In this document: one piece after another, positions 12,915 to 26,367 of the stretch | Numbering within the stretch: position 1 is the stretch's first letter | Layout: each line of letters opens with the position of its first letter | Source of the DNA: Rotaria socialis | Lineage: Eukaryota > Rotifera > Eurotatoria > Philodinida > Philodinidae | Length of the DNA stretch: 64,000 nucleotides | NCBI GenBank assembly: GCA_905331475.1 | Contig: CAJNYU010004067.1 | Location: forward strand, 62,001 to 126,000 | Direction: 5' to 3' | Notes under the pieces: model-generated | What the model was told of the DNA's origin: nothing | Databases searched by the model: none | The model's input: only the letters and a program-made list of their open reading frames with translations | Translations under genes and position numbers: made by a program

Positions 12915-15452
12915 ATGGCTTCTTCATCTCTTACAACAACAAATGCTAGTTCAAAAGATGAAGATGTAGCTTTTTGGCTCCACAATAAACTTGGTTCACA
13001 TGTTGATTTATGGTCATCCTTTAGCATAAGTTCAACATTAACACAAGAACATTTATTATCAATAAAATCCATTCTATGGAGTTTAGATACAATTGTAAAA
13101 GTTAAATTATTACTGTCATTTATTCATATACCGAAGCGAAACATCAGTGAAGTAAGAAAAAAAAATTCTATCAATGAATAATTGCAAAAAAGACGTTTTT
13201 TCTAGTGGGAAAGCTTAGTAAAAGATATAATTGAATTAAGTCGAAAAGATAATGTGGGTGATCAATGGGTTGCTGTTATAAGTGAAATTATGAAAACATT
13301 TCCCGATAAATCATTATTTAATCTTGATTTAACTGATCAAGAATGCGAAGGTTTTACAAATGGAATACAAGAATTAAGAAAAACAGGTTTTATTAGTTAT
13401 TTTCTCATATTTAGCAATCGCATTTATTTCATTTTTCAGTTAAAAAAAATAATGACACAACACATTTACCATTAGAATCATGTTATTTGGGGAAAAGTGC
13501 ATTAAAAATGTTAACAGGCGATATACCAAATCCATCGAAATGTTTTAGTCTTATACGTAAAGCCAAATCTGCAAGAATACGACAAGAATTACTAGAGAAA
13601 AGTATGTAAACATTTTTTCGGTTTTGTTAAAACTATGAATTTATTTTCAAGGTGCTCAAACATCTAAAACAAAGAAAGTAGCAGATTATGCAGCTATACC
13701 AGGATCTCGACGATCAGTTGATGAATATTGTAAATGCATGAATATTTATTCATTGATTTGTAAAATTTCTGAAATTTTATTTAGCATCAATTTATTCTTC
13801 ATCAAGTGCAACATCAAAACCATCAAATATTGGATTTCTTAAATCAAATACAATAAGTTCAACGTCGGGAATTATTGGTACTTCACGTTTACATAATCGT
13901 CGGGAAGGAAATGTTAAAGTAAAGAGAAAAACTATTATTCGAATATGTTTCAAACGGTTGTTTCTTCATTTTAGCTTCTTTCTTTAGAAGAAGAACAAGC
14001 TTTAAATGATAAGAAACGAAAGAAAGCGAATGGTAAGTCATATGCCATTGCAACTGATGTTGAAAGCTAAAAAAAATATTTATCTATCATAAAATCAATT
14101 TATGGGTTCTAGAAACTTTTCCTTCATGTTCACTGATATTCAGCTATTTTTTTCGAGATAGACTTTCTTCAATGTAACATTATTATAGTTGTATGATATG
14201 ATATGCTGTCATCTTCTACTTCTATAGCTTCTAGTATAGTGATTATAAAATGCCTAATGAGATGGAAGAATTTGAGTCACTCTTTCAAAGATTATGTCGA
14301 AATGAAATCTGCCTTGGGATTTTCCCCTAAATTTCAAGATTGTTTTTTTTTATTACGTCCTACTTGCATACAAATACAGAAAATGCTTTATATCAAGAAA
14401 ATATGTATGATTAATATTTATGTATAAAATGAAGTATTATAGGAAAAGATATATCTTTCAATGCATTTCTAGCTGTCGTCTTTCTGACTGATTTTGTCTT
14501 TCTCTCTCTCTCTTTATCTTACTAGACGATGATGAAGATGCCAATGAAAAGAAATCGAGTCGTAATAAGAAAGCCAATAAACAACAACAAAACACGGATC
14601 ATGCGGATAGTACCATCGACGATTTACTTACTGTTCCATCAACGTCTTCGGCTAATACTGACTCACATGAGTTACCTACTCCAACTAATTTTGACCAATC
14701 ATCTACCTTTGTTCCGGTATGAAATCATTTTTCTTTGATTTTTCAATAACTTCTGTTTCAATTTAGCAAGCAACGTATGCACCATTTAGTATGAATGATA
14801 TGCCTGCTACACCTAATCCATTAATGAATAGTAAGTGGTTTGAGTTGATTGTTCAAAACAAATTATGATCAAAAAAATTAAAAAAACACCTAGATGCAGC
14901 AAATGATTTACTCTACGGTCTACATCAATCTCGTATTGACAGAAATTATTCAACAAATTTCAATGACATTAATAAATCATCTGAACAAGATAGACTTTTA
15001 AATACTTCACCTATACGAGCGGATCTAAAATTAACCGTAAATAGATTTTGAAAATAAATTAACATCGTCTTTGTATTTCACATTTTCTTTTTTTTTTGTA
15101 GAATGAACAAATTGAATTCGCTCGTGATCTTTTTCGTTCAAGTACTTGCTTAACACGAGCAGATAAAAGTCGAATATTGGCTTTTATTGCTGGCGTTCGT
15201 GGTAGGTGGAAATTTATTAATTGATGAAATATTGGATTCTAAAATCTTGATTCTATAGATCGTTCATTAGATAATAATAAATCTGGCAATCCAATTATAA
15301 CAATAAAACTAACTGAAAAAGATGAAATGATCCTTGATCAAAATACAAATCAGCCTCAACAATATTTTGCTGAAACATTTTTTCAAATGAATACATCAAC
15401 TGGGGAATGGAAACGTATTAAAAAATTGCGACCTTTAAATCAAATTAATTGA
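12915..15452 (+). CDS. NELFA: Negative elongation factor subunit A
   Basis: NELF-A is part of the nuclear NELF complex, which with DSIF holds RNA polymerase II in promoter-proximal pausing. Eleven exons (12915-13151, 13206-13386, 13440-13601, 13652-13729, 13785-13918, 13975-14032, 14526-14716, 14767-14830, 14894-15036, 15102-15201, 15259-15452) join in frame to 513 residues; human NELF-A has 528. The N-terminal domain shows FWLHNKLGSHVDLW (human LWLHNKLGATDELW), VKLLLSFIHIPKRN and LGKSALKML...KAKSARIRQELLEKS. The C-terminus shows FARDLFRSSTCLTRADKSRI, LAFIAGVRD and FFQMNTSTGEWKRIKKLRPL, matching human MFKTANKVTRPEKALI, LGFMAG and FEMNYATGQWTRFKKYKP. The linker is Ser/Thr/Pro-rich with a KKRKK cluster that may be a nuclear localisation signal. 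The sixth intron (about 490 bp) is much longer than the others. A poly(A) signal lies at 15569. Confidence 0.94.
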
Positions 15453-15568
15453 GAACAAATAAATTTATTTTCCTTTTTGTGTGGTGGATATTTCACCACG
15501 TGCTTACTTTGTTTTTTTTGTTTGTATGTGCTTTTTTTCTTTTGCTCGTATACACATAAATATATGTA

Positions 15569-15574
15569 AATAAA
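15569..15574 (+). promoter_or_regulatory. Poly(A) signal AATAAA, NELF-A
   Basis: A canonical hexamer lies about 117 bases after the NELF-A stop codon. Confidence 0.5.
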
Positions 15575-17024
15575 GTCGAGAAGAAAACAAAGTAGAGAAA
15601 TGCATAAAAAAATTCTTTGTTTCTAGATCGTAGAAGCAATGACTGTTGGCAAATGGATATTAAACATACTGTCTAATATTAATCAAGATTTTATGTAAGA
15701 CAATTGTTTCATTTATTTCAGATAGATAAAATATAAAAAGAATTGTAAATAGAAGTATATTTATGTATTATGTACAGAGTTCTAGGCTTTTTTTTTGTTC
15801 TGTCAAAGTTCGTCAGAATATTTGCTAAGGAAGTCATATTTGCGTTGTGTAAGACATATATCAACATTCATTACACTATCTGGTTTTTATTATCTTTCAT
15901 TACTCATATTCGCTTTTTTTGCTGCTACAATAAAATCACAACAATATCATTAGAGAAAACATGAAAATAAAAAAAATTTTCTTCTAAACATAAAACTATC
16001 AAATAGACTTCTTACAATGTGTAAGAAAGAAGATTGCGATTCTAATTTTTCAAAAAAGAAAAAAAAATTATAGAATGTATTAATGGTTAGATAATAGATC
16101 TAGTGTTGTAATATTTAATTAACATAGAAGAAAGATGTCCCGGATGAGTTGAAAAGGTCGAGCTAACAGTTATATTTTCAGTTCAATGTCATACGCATTG
16201 TATAAAATTGAAAACAAAACAAATACTTCAAGTGCATTAAGGATAAACAAAAAAGAGCACTTAAATCATTTCCTACGGTGTTGTCACGGGAATAAATCGT
16301 TTTCATTTGCATATCTACGAATGGACGTAAATAACATTCGTTGAATATTTGAATGAAAAATAAAATAACGGTAAATTGAACCAACGAAATACAGAGCACG
16401 GAGAAGGTAAGCCTCTCCAATTTTCAATTTTTGTTCAGTGACTTTATTCGTACTAATTACTAAAGATTAGCGATTTGTTAAATCACCTTGCTATCTTATC
16501 AAAACTCTTCTGATCTTGGCAAACCCCTATAGTGACAAATTTTACTTTAGGTAATACTAATTTATAAAACTGAAAACTATTTTCCAGTAGAATCTAATTA
16601 ATTTTCTGTGATACAATCTACTTTTTTTTTATTACGCAGAAGAAGTAAGTAATTATATCATAGTCAAAGATATTTTTCTGTTATTGAAATAAACCTTAGA
16701 TTCAAGTATAAGTAATCATACAAGACCTTTGCCAATAATCAATTAATCACAACATGTTTTATATACATTTCACGCATTGATATTTTGCCTCATCGATCTT
16801 AGCAATAAACACTAAGTTAGTTAATCAATTTTCATCCCTATCAAGTTTGTCTGTGTGTCGATCATTAAAAAAGACTTCTTCAATGTCTTTGCACCATCAC
16901 ATTGTGATAATATTCACTTTTGAAAAAAAGTTCTCATGACGTAACTGTTAAACGTAAAATCAAAAAGAAGCATTATTGATTGTATAATCAATATTATTCG
17001 ATATTGAGGACATGGCATCATAGA

Positions 17025-17048
17025 AAGAGAGAGAGAGAGAGAGAGAGG
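17025..17048. repeat. GA dinucleotide microsatellite
   Basis: A run of about twelve GA units lies in the FHOD upstream region, within a longer purine-rich stretch. Confidence 0.85.
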
Positions 17049-18561
17049 GAAAAGAAAGAGAAAACCTTGATTTTACTCTGTTTGTAGAGAGTATCAGCTA
17101 GTACACATGTAGCGTTGTGCACGTCACCAGTTCTACCAAATGTCGTCTCTTGAAATCTACTAGCGCTTCGCGTGCCAGTGCCAATCATGTGGATACGTTT
17201 ACATTGCTTTGTTATGACAAAAAAAACTTGATTTCGTTTCATCAGATAGAGAAAAGCTTAAATTTGTTATCTTGGTTCTGATTGACTTCGAATTGAAATT
17301 CAAAAGAAAAATGAAAATTTTATTCCCGATAACCGAACTCATTTTTAGACATATATAGTTTTAATTCTTTTTTCTTCTTTTGTTCAATTGCGAAGATCAA
17401 TAGACGGGTGGAAAGATCATAGACGGCAGACTGCTATTGTACAAAGGAAATTATACTCGATTGATCGAGTGACATATATATACATACATATGAACACTGT
17501 TGGACGTCGTCTACTGTTTTCTTCTTTTTTGTTTTTTGAAATAATTTAATAGATCAAATTTTAGTTGTACTGCATTCGAATAGGTGAGAATTTGTTGGCT
17601 TAGGTATTTTTTGGGAGAGTGAAATCCATTGTTTATATGTAAACTTTTATAGTATATGAATATTAAGTAGTTACGTATTCAATGTAATGACTATTCTGCT
17701 CGTTGTTCATTAGTATCAACCGTTACATTAAACAAAAAGTCAGATAGTGATATTGTTCTTTACCTCTCTCTCTTACCACCCTACTCTAGTAATCAACAGA
17801 CAACAATATCTATCGCGTCTCTTTACTGTTGTTGATAGAGAAAGAACGAGAAGCAAGTTCTTAGATGCTTAACATGTTGTGCATGTATGCGGAGGAGGAG
17901 GCGAGATGAAAGATGTTCGCTGAGTGGGAGCATGAAGAAAGATAAGCTTTTCTTTCTTTTCTCCCTCCACGCTCATTGGCAAATATGTACAAAACGTCGA
18001 CATTTTCTTTTCTCTTTTTGGGTTCCATTGTTCTGTGGAGTGTTATACATATATAAATATACAGCAAAGACTCTCCTATGTGCTTCCGTTGCATAATTTT
18101 CTCGGATTCTTTTTTTTTTGTCCAGAACGAACACAGAACGAGAAAAAAAAGAAGAAGAAGAAGCGACGGTACCTTCTGGTTTTTCTTTTCCTGGCTTGTT
18201 GTTATACCGATCATCTCTTTCTGATCATCGAGATAGGCTGTTTACGCGCGTTTACAAGAACATTTTTTTTTCTTACCCTCGTTGATATATTTATGTTGAC
18301 GTCTATTTTTACGCATCTTCTTGGAAAAAAACGTCCTCCGAGTACCATAAAACATATTCGTCGTGTACGATCAATGTTTCAATGCACAAGTTCTATTTTC
18401 CATTCGATTTGTCTTCCTGATAATAGAACTGAAAGCTAGTCATTGCAAATAGAATGCAATCAAAAAAATAAATGATATATCATCTATTATTTTTAGATAA
18501 TGTAGCTAAAGTAATTATCAAGGATCTCAATTAAAATGAATTTATTCAAATATCCAACATA

Positions 18562-21500
18562 ATGTCGACTTCATCATTAGCTTCGTCGACAACAAACACT
18601 TATAATGACACTAATGGATTAAATGGTAATTCATCAACATTACAATGTCGTGTACAGTATCTTGATGATACCGATCCATTTTCAAGTGTAAATTTACCTG
18701 AGCCAGCTAGGCCACCATCATTTACATTTCTTACGGCAACAGTTTTAAGCAATCAAATCAGTAGTGTACATAAAGTTCTTAATGCTCCACATAAAGTAAA
18801 TTTTATTTTATATTAAGATAGAAATAAAACTAAGAATTGTTTATATTCTATTGCATAGATTCCTGATTGTACACTTCAATTATGTCGACAAGATGGAAGT
18901 AAATCAGAACTTGGACCTTATCTTGATATCGATCAAACACTTGAAGAACAACGTGAAGATATTGAAGCTTTTACAGAAGGGTATGTCATTTATGTTTACT
19001 TTTGTCCACATGAGTTCATTAGATCTTTTTTTTGACAGTATTATTATTATTAGAGATTAATAAAAAATAATAATAAACTTTCGTTGGTTTTTTAATCTTA
19101 CTGTGTTAGCTACTATATCACATTTCTTATGTTTTTTTAAGACGTAAATGGTCAATAGTGCTTCGTACTCAATTAAGTGTACGAGTCCATGCTTGTATAG
19201 GTAAATGAATTGAATGTTTTCTGTTTCTCTTGGAATTTAATAGAATCTTTTATTTTATTTTTTGTATAGATAAATTATTAAATTCAGATGGACGTGAATT
19301 ACGACGATCATTATTTTCACTGAAACAGATTTTTCAAGTAAAAAACACATTAAAACGCTTTTTTCTGTTATCAATTTTGACTTTTGTTATTTTACTAAGG
19401 ATGATAAAGATCTTGTGCATGAATTTGTTAATAATCAAGGTTTACAATGTTTAGTGAAAATTGGTGGTGCTGCTGATCAAAATTATCAAAATTATATTTT
19501 ACGAGGTAGAATAACGTTTTTTTTTTGAATTTAAAAAACAACAACAATGTTTTCTTCATCTAGCACTTGGTCAATTAATGCTTTATGTTGATGGAATGAA
19601 TGCAGTTATGAATCAAAATGAGGTTGTTCAATGGCTTTATTCATTAGTTGAATCAAGTGTAAGCAAAAAATTGTCCTAGGAATATTCTTTATAAATTCTA
19701 ATCGATTGTTTCTTATTTAGTTTCGACTTGTGGTTAAAACCAGTTTAAAACTATTGATTGTCTTCGCTGAATATACCGAATCAAATGCTCTATTAATTCT
19801 AGCAGCTGTAACTAAAGTTGATCGAGCATCAAAACGTCTACTGTGGTCAAATGCAATGAAAATTCTAAATGAAATGGATAATTCAGCTTCAGAAGTTGTT
19901 TTGTTAATTATAACGTTGTTTAATACAATTTTATCTGCTATGCCGGATCAAGATACATTTTATGATATGACTGATGCATTAGAAAAGCAAGGAATGCAAA
20001 GATGTACACAATTTTTTCTTAATCGAAAACCAGTCGAACCAGATCTTGTTGAACAATTTAATATTTACGATGTAAGTTAGACTATAGATATATCAGTACA
20101 ATAAATTATGAATTTTAGTGCTAGAGAAGAACCAAAGTTCGAGGTATCTTCATCGTACTCGTGTTGTTGTCTGAGTATGTTTGAGTTTCGTATAAGCTGC
20201 TTAATGTAATCATAAAATTTGGCTATAAAATTGATTCTTTTCATATCAAATAATAATAATAATAATATTGCATTATGTATCTTATTTTTAGGCTGCACTT
20301 CGACACGAAGATGGTGAAGATGATACTACAGCTTCTCAATCAATCAGGTGTGTATTATGTAAATAATTATTCATTAAGCATGACAACCTTTGGTAGCTAC
20401 ACTTGTTCTTTTCATCAAAACAAAAGACTCGACGGGAAAATAACTTTTTCTTTTCTAAAATATAAAATATCGACATTAGATCTCCATCGTTATCCAATAT
20501 TCTTGAAAATGCTCTTTCGAGGTAAACTTTCAAAGTTCTTTTCTCTACACAATATAGAAATAGCTTCACCAGTTTATAATTTTTTGTTTTGCTTTTCAAT
20601 CCAGCATGCTTTGCATTTTTTTAAAAAACATCCCCATGCTTATCGCTTTAAGGAGGCGTATACCCCGCACAAAATCAATATTTGAACGAACGTCATCACG
20701 TCGTTATTCATCTGTGGATCTTGAACCCAACGATTTCTGTGATAATCAACAAGAACGTATGATCAATGATAATACTAATCATGGACATATTCGTCAAAAT
20801 CACTTGCATTTTATCGATTCAATTTTACGACAAAATGATGATGCGATTGTTTCCTCGAATGGACACGACGAATCAACTATATCGTTCGACGGTGAAGACA
20901 ATAGTGATGAGTATGCTTGCTTTATTTTGCAAAAGCTCTATTATTTTTCCCTTGAGATTTCATTTTTTTCTTTTGTGTGCTACTTGGATTCTTTTTGTTT
21001 CTTATGATTTCATTCGCATCAAATTTTTATAAATCATATCTTAGGCGAAAAGCACGAGTTAAAAGTGCTGCAGGTGATCGCATAAGTATGCGAAGGTGTT
21101 CATCGAATGCTATTTTAACTACACCGAGAAAAGAACAGGAAGCGTAAGTAAAAATAGAACATCTTTTTTTATTGTTTCTATAAAAAACAATTTTCATTAT
21201 ATTTAGACCAAAGCCAGTGCCAGATAGTAGTGCTATACGTCGAATGCAAAATAGATGGGAAGCAGAAACTCAACAACGTGAAGCTGCAGCAGCCAAAGCT
21301 CAAATACCTAAATTAGCTTCAACCGGACGAAGTCGTGATCGTTGGGCAACTTCCAATGATACATCAGCAGCAAATGTTGATACTCAGCGATCTAATCAAC
21401 AACCTTCACGTAAATGAATTGATTTTTGATGAGAATAGTTTGATTGATTGTTGAAAATCTTTATCTAGCTTTAAAAGCAATGCCATCATCTGATGTTCAT

Positions 21501-24500
21501 ACAGTTCCGTCCAGTCGGTTTACACGCCCGTCAACTTCTTTTGATGCTGTATCACCTCCTGCGACACCTTCTCATCATCAGAATAATCAACAACCACTAA
21601 GTCCGCGTGCAACTGAGCCGAAAGTATTTTCAAGACCGCCACCTGCGCATCAAAAGACTACAACAAGTACCAGTGCAATTGAAGCTTTAACACGTCAAAT
21701 TAGTTTATCATCAACAGGCGGAAATGATGCAACACTAACAACAAATGGTCAGGCCACTATTCTTGTAAAAGATGCAAAAGTAACACCAGCAACAGAACTT
21801 GTTGGCGCTGTAACAAGGGCGAAAGACAGTAAATATATAATATTTCGGGAAATGAAAATAAATTTTAATATTAAATTTTATAGGCTTACAACAAGCAACA
21901 ACAAAACCATCGCAATTGATACTACCAGGCATTGGTCTATCTGGTCAATTGCCTGACTCATTACTATCGAAGCCTCGATCGGACAATGATCTTCAATGGG
22001 AATTTATCGTTGGCAAACTACTCTCACGTAGATTAGTCGTACAAGATCTGAATTTCGAAGAATTGGATGACCGAGATGATAAAAGCATTTTCACGATGGG
22101 AGGTGGTCATATGGGGCCTCCTCCACCACCGCCGCCAATGATGAACGGTGTTGGACCTCCTCCACCACCACCAATGATGCCTGGTTTTTCATTACCACCA
22201 CCGCCACCACCACCACCCATGGCTGGCATACCACCTCCTCCTCCGTTCTTACCAAGAGGCATGGGACCCCCACCACCACCGCCACCTATGAATATGAGTA
22301 ATGGTAATTTCAATGGTGCACCACGACCGCCGCCACCGACAGCACAAACAAATAATAAATCTGTCAAGACTATTCGTTTACATTGGCGTGATGCAGCGCC
22401 GAATATGTTACCTACCACATCAGGAACTGATGATTCTCTCTGGAAATCATTAAACAAAGTTCCATTAGATACTGAAAAATTAGCTCAACTATTCGAATTA
22501 AAACAGAGTGAAGTTAAAATCAAGGTAAAAACTAGAATGATTATTTTCTAAGATAATAGTTCCAGCTATTTTTTTTTCGTAATTATTGAAATGAATATTA
22601 TATTTAAATAATCATTTCTATATCTTTCATTTCATTTTAATACATTTCTTTCTTTCTTTCTGTTTTTTTATTCATCCAGGAAACCGTAAGTTTAATGTAT
22701 ACGTGTTGTTAATCAATAACTTAAATTCTTTGATATTATCTAAGTTTGAATAATAATCAAACTAAACAAAACTTCTCTTTGAGATAGTCTACGACTTTCT
22801 TTATTATATGTGCATACGTAACTAACCATTAGAGTTTACATTTACATATTAAAAACAAAATGCGTTGTTATTATAAATATGTTGTTCTTTCTTTGTACAT
22901 ATATTTGCCTCTTGTTTTTCGTTGGGGAAATTTATTATATGTATATATCAATGAGAAAATAACTTTTGTTTTCTTTTTAATCTATAGAAAGGTGGTGATG
23001 TTAAAAAGGAAATTACTGTACTCGATACAAAACGTTCAAATGCAATTAATATTGGTTTGACAGTATTACCACCAGCACGAACAATTAAAGCAGCTATTTT
23101 AAAAATGGATAGCAGTGTGATTAATAAAGAAGGCATTGAGGTAAATGTCTTTCGTTTTTGTTATTTAGTAAAAATATGGTGTACCCATTGATGAATTTTC
23201 CATAGTGAGACTTCATCCTTGTTTTGATAATCACAGAAAAGCTTATAGATTTGAATTGAATATTATCATCTATCGAGATATAAGTAAACTCTGTATTCTA
23301 GACTATAAATATTATTCCTATCGATCTTAATGAGAAGATTAATCAAAATTGAATGAGTAACCGAAGAAAATCAATATAGGAATAACAGGACGATTATTGA
23401 AGTTGAATAATTCGATATGCATTAATCTATTCCTTGCGCTATAATGAATAATAGACTGAAAAAGAAAAACTAATTTCTTTTTCTACTGAAATATTTGATT
23501 ATAATAATTGTTTATTTAGAAATTATTAACTATGCTTCCAACTGAGGAAGAAAAAAATCGTATTATAGAAGCTCAAATGGCTAGCACGGATATTCCATTG
23601 GGAAACGCTGAACAGTTTTTATTAACACTTGCATCTGTTGTTGAACTTGAAGCTCGTCTTAAACTATGGTTATTTAAACTTGATTTTGACAATATTGAAT
23701 TGGTTTGTTAAACGCACAATATTCATAAAATAACTTATAACTGTTTGGTCTCTAGGAAATTGCTGAACCATTAATGGATTTAAAAAATGGAATGAAAATC
23801 TTGAAAGATAATAAAACATTTCGACATATAATGGAAGTACTTCTTGCTGTCGGAAATTATCTGAATGGAGTTGAAGTATATTATCATCTACTTTTTAAAA
23901 CTCAATCTTTAAGCCATTTTTTTTTCAATTAAAGTCAATCGGTTTTCAACTTGATTATCTATCGAAAGTTCCTGAAGTTAAAGATACCATTCAAAAGCAT
24001 TCATTACTATTTCATGTGTGCAATATTGTCGTTGAAAAATATCCTGAAACAAGTGACTTCTATTCAGAAATTGGCGAAATAACACGATGTTCTAAAGTAA
24101 AGAAATTTGCATTTTGTTTTATTTAAAGAAAAAATTGAAAATTCATTGTTTAGGTTGATTTCGATGAACTTGAACAAAAATTAATTAAAGTCGAAAGTGA
24201 TTGCCGAGCTTCATTTGATCATTTACGTGCAATCAGTAAACATGAAACACCACAAGTTAAAACAAAGTACGCATTCATATGCATGTATGTATATAAATAT
24301 ACATATCAAATTTGAGTCTATAAACTATCATAATCATATTGATAAGAGTTTTTTATTACAAAAAGAAAAGTGAACAGATAGAAAAACTATTTTCAGAAGT
24401 GATCTTAAAAGTACATGGTTAAATCTATTTTGGCACGTATGTATTGATGGATTCACTTGCTTTCTTTTTTTTTATCTCTCTTGTTCTACGTTCACAACGA

Positions 24501-25914
24501 TACACTTAAATGGATAAAACTTTGCTTCACAACAAACAACTCGCTTATCCTTTAATGTTTATTTTAGTTTTATTTTTAATTATTTTCTTAAAATACCTGA
24601 ATTGATTTAGATTGTCTGAATTTTTAACTGATTGTGCTGAACGTATTTGCCTATTGAAACTTATTCATCGACGTGTCATGAATCGTTATCAAAAATTTCT
24701 TATTTGGCTTGGCTATTCTCCTGGTATTTTAAAAGACACAAAAATAACAACATTTTGTAAAATACTCAGTGAATTTGCACTGGAATATCGCACAACACGT
24801 GATCGTATCACAACACAAAAACAGAAAAAACAAAACCGAGGCGAAAGAAATCGAACTCGAGGAAAGTTAATAACTGAAGTGAGTTTTTTCTATGATTGAG
24901 GTTCTATTGAAAATAATAAGTGAATTTCGTTTTTTTTCTCTCTCTATTTGAATAGATTATTCCAGAAAAAAGTGGTTTACTTAAACATGCTTTACCAAAT
25001 GATTGTCGAACAGATGATGAAGCTGAATTTATGTATCAGCGAACAATTGATAAATTGAACCCACCCAATAATCGAACAAATAATGATTCATCTCATACAG
25101 TACCCGCTGTAACTAAACAACAGCTAAATCCACTCACGAAACAGTCAAGTGTGTCAAGTGGTTTAGCAGCAGCTGTACATAATGCTTCAAAACAAGAAAC
25201 AATGATGCCTGGTCATAGACCAAGAGAAAAAGCTGCTAGTACGTTTGAACTTTTGTTTTCTAAGTCGTTTCATTAGAAGTCGCATTTAAATTTTGCATTA
25301 ACTCACATAGAAACCATTGTCTTGGCGTGAACACGTCCGAATAGTTTAGTCTTTAGTAGAAGCAATTTTCGAATTCTATACTCTCGTTGAGAGTAGTTCT
25401 TCTAAATGTTACTCTACTCTACAAGAAGCACTGATCTAAAACAGTCATACTAGTTTTCTAGTCAGAGAATGCAAAAATGAAATTCCACTTGTTCTAAGCA
25501 AAAAGGAAAATTTTCTAGAATTGAATGTTGATAATCTATTGTAAGTAGAAAAAATATCATGAAACAAAAACAAATTTTTTAGGTAATGCTTTGAAAAAGC
25601 CTGCTGTACAATCGTCATCAACATTAGGTGTAAAACAATCATCTAATCCAAATGAAACTGAAGCTTTTGATACAAGTGATGAACTACTTGATGATCTTGT
25701 TAAAAATGCGACTTTAACAGCGTCAAGAGACGCTCTCAAACAGCGTAAAACCGCTCGATATGGTGCTCAAAGACGATCATGTATGTTTTCATATCACCGA
25801 GTCAAAGCATTTATTTTATTTTTATTTTTCTATGTGTTTACAGTACGTCGTACTCTTCATCTTGGTTTAAATGAAGAAGAACGTGCCGAAGTACTTGGTG
25901 CTGGAACAAAATAA
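18562..25914 (+). CDS. FHOD: FH1/FH2 domain-containing formin (FHOD type)
   Basis: FHOD formins bind and bundle actin filaments and are released from autoinhibition by Rho/ROCK signalling. I read 23 exons: 18562-18795, 18859-18980, 19142-19200, 19270-19337, 19400-19505, 19564-19658, 19721-20071, 20292-20347, 20653-20910, 21045-21143, 21207-21409, 21469-21828, 21884-22524, 22988-23140, 23520-23702, 23756-23875, 23935-24096, 24154-24266, 24611-24878, 24956-25238, 25583-25780 and 25844-25914 (22 listed; a 6-nt microexon at 22680 may be the 23rd). The 22 join in frame to 1400 residues. The N-terminal GTPase-binding part reads [18 protein letters not shown]. The armadillo-like DID shows [13 protein letters not shown] and [16 protein letters not shown] poly-Pro FH1 lies near residues 747-822. 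The FH2 domain includes [25 protein letters not shown] and [16 protein letters not shown]. The C-terminal DAD has [12 protein letters not shown], with the ROCK-type Ser/Thr sites. Confidence 0.94.
22116..22340 (+). repeat. Poly-proline FH1 coding tract of the formin
   Basis: CCA/CCT/CCG-rich sequence codes for repeated Pro-Pro-Pro runs broken by Gly-Met/Val segments. In formins this tract binds profilin-actin and SH3 or WW domains. The opposite strand is open over this stretch only because of the repeat. Confidence 0.9.
22680..22685 (+). other. Candidate 6-nt microexon in the FHOD FH2 region
   Basis: The sequence GAAACC lies between a good acceptor (poly-pyrimidine then CCAG) and a donor (GTAAGT-like). 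It would add Glu-Thr in phase 0 between the exons at 22524 and 22988. The transcript is equally in frame without it, so only RNA data could decide. Confidence 0.3.
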
Positions 25915-26367
25915 TTTATTTTATTATTCTCATTTAATGATTTTAGCTTTTAAATCAGTTTTTATTTGCCCAATCCTGCGCCGGTGTCTTCTCAAAATTT
26001 TGTTTATGTTTTACGTTGTACATGTTTTATTTAACTAAATGTACTTTATTTCAAATAATCATCAGTTTCTCTCTTCTTTTTTCTTTCTTTCTTTGTGTTT
26101 TGCTTGCCTATTTGTCTGTCTTTCACATGACAAAACAAAAAGAATGACTTATGCCTTTGTTCCCTATTACTGCCAATCTGTGTTTTACGAATCTCTTTGT
26201 TTTTTTTTTTATTGTACAAAGAAGAAACCAAAACAAAACAAATGATAACCATTTTTTTGTTTATCGATAAAAGATAACAGTCAATAAGGTTTTTTTGTTT
26301 ATAATAATGATAATCATAATAATAATCGGAAACAGACACGTTAGAAAACAAGTGTGATTTTGTAGAT
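25915..26367. other. Intergenic region, FHOD to PEX19
   Basis: This 450-bp T-rich gap holds the formin 3' end and the PEX19 5' region. The PEX19 ATG follows a TTGTAG motif, so a leader splice acceptor just before it is possible. No other coding exon is seen. Confidence 0.45.

Larger units (their letters stand above)
15453..18561. other. Intergenic region, NELF-A to FHOD
   Basis: This 3.1-kb gap holds the NELF-A poly(A) signal and presumably the 5' regulatory and untranslated region of the FHOD formin. It has a GA repeat at 17025-17048 and a locally GC-richer patch around 17080-17200 (see findings). I found no coding exon with homology. Confidence 0.45.

Noticed and set aside
17861-18439. Overlapping open frames on both strands upstream of FHOD
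   Set aside because: Composed of poly-purine/poly-pyrimidine runs, with no splice-bounded continuation or family match; more likely leader or promoter sequence.
22091-22457. Long minus-strand open frames rich in Gly and Val
   Set aside because: They are the antisense of the poly-proline FH1 tract of the formin and have no support of their own.
24396-24425. Possible extra small exon in the intron before the FHOD exon at 24611
   Set aside because: A TTTTCAG acceptor and a GTACAT donor exist, but the 14-nt insert would break the frame, and the FH2 alignment needs nothing there.
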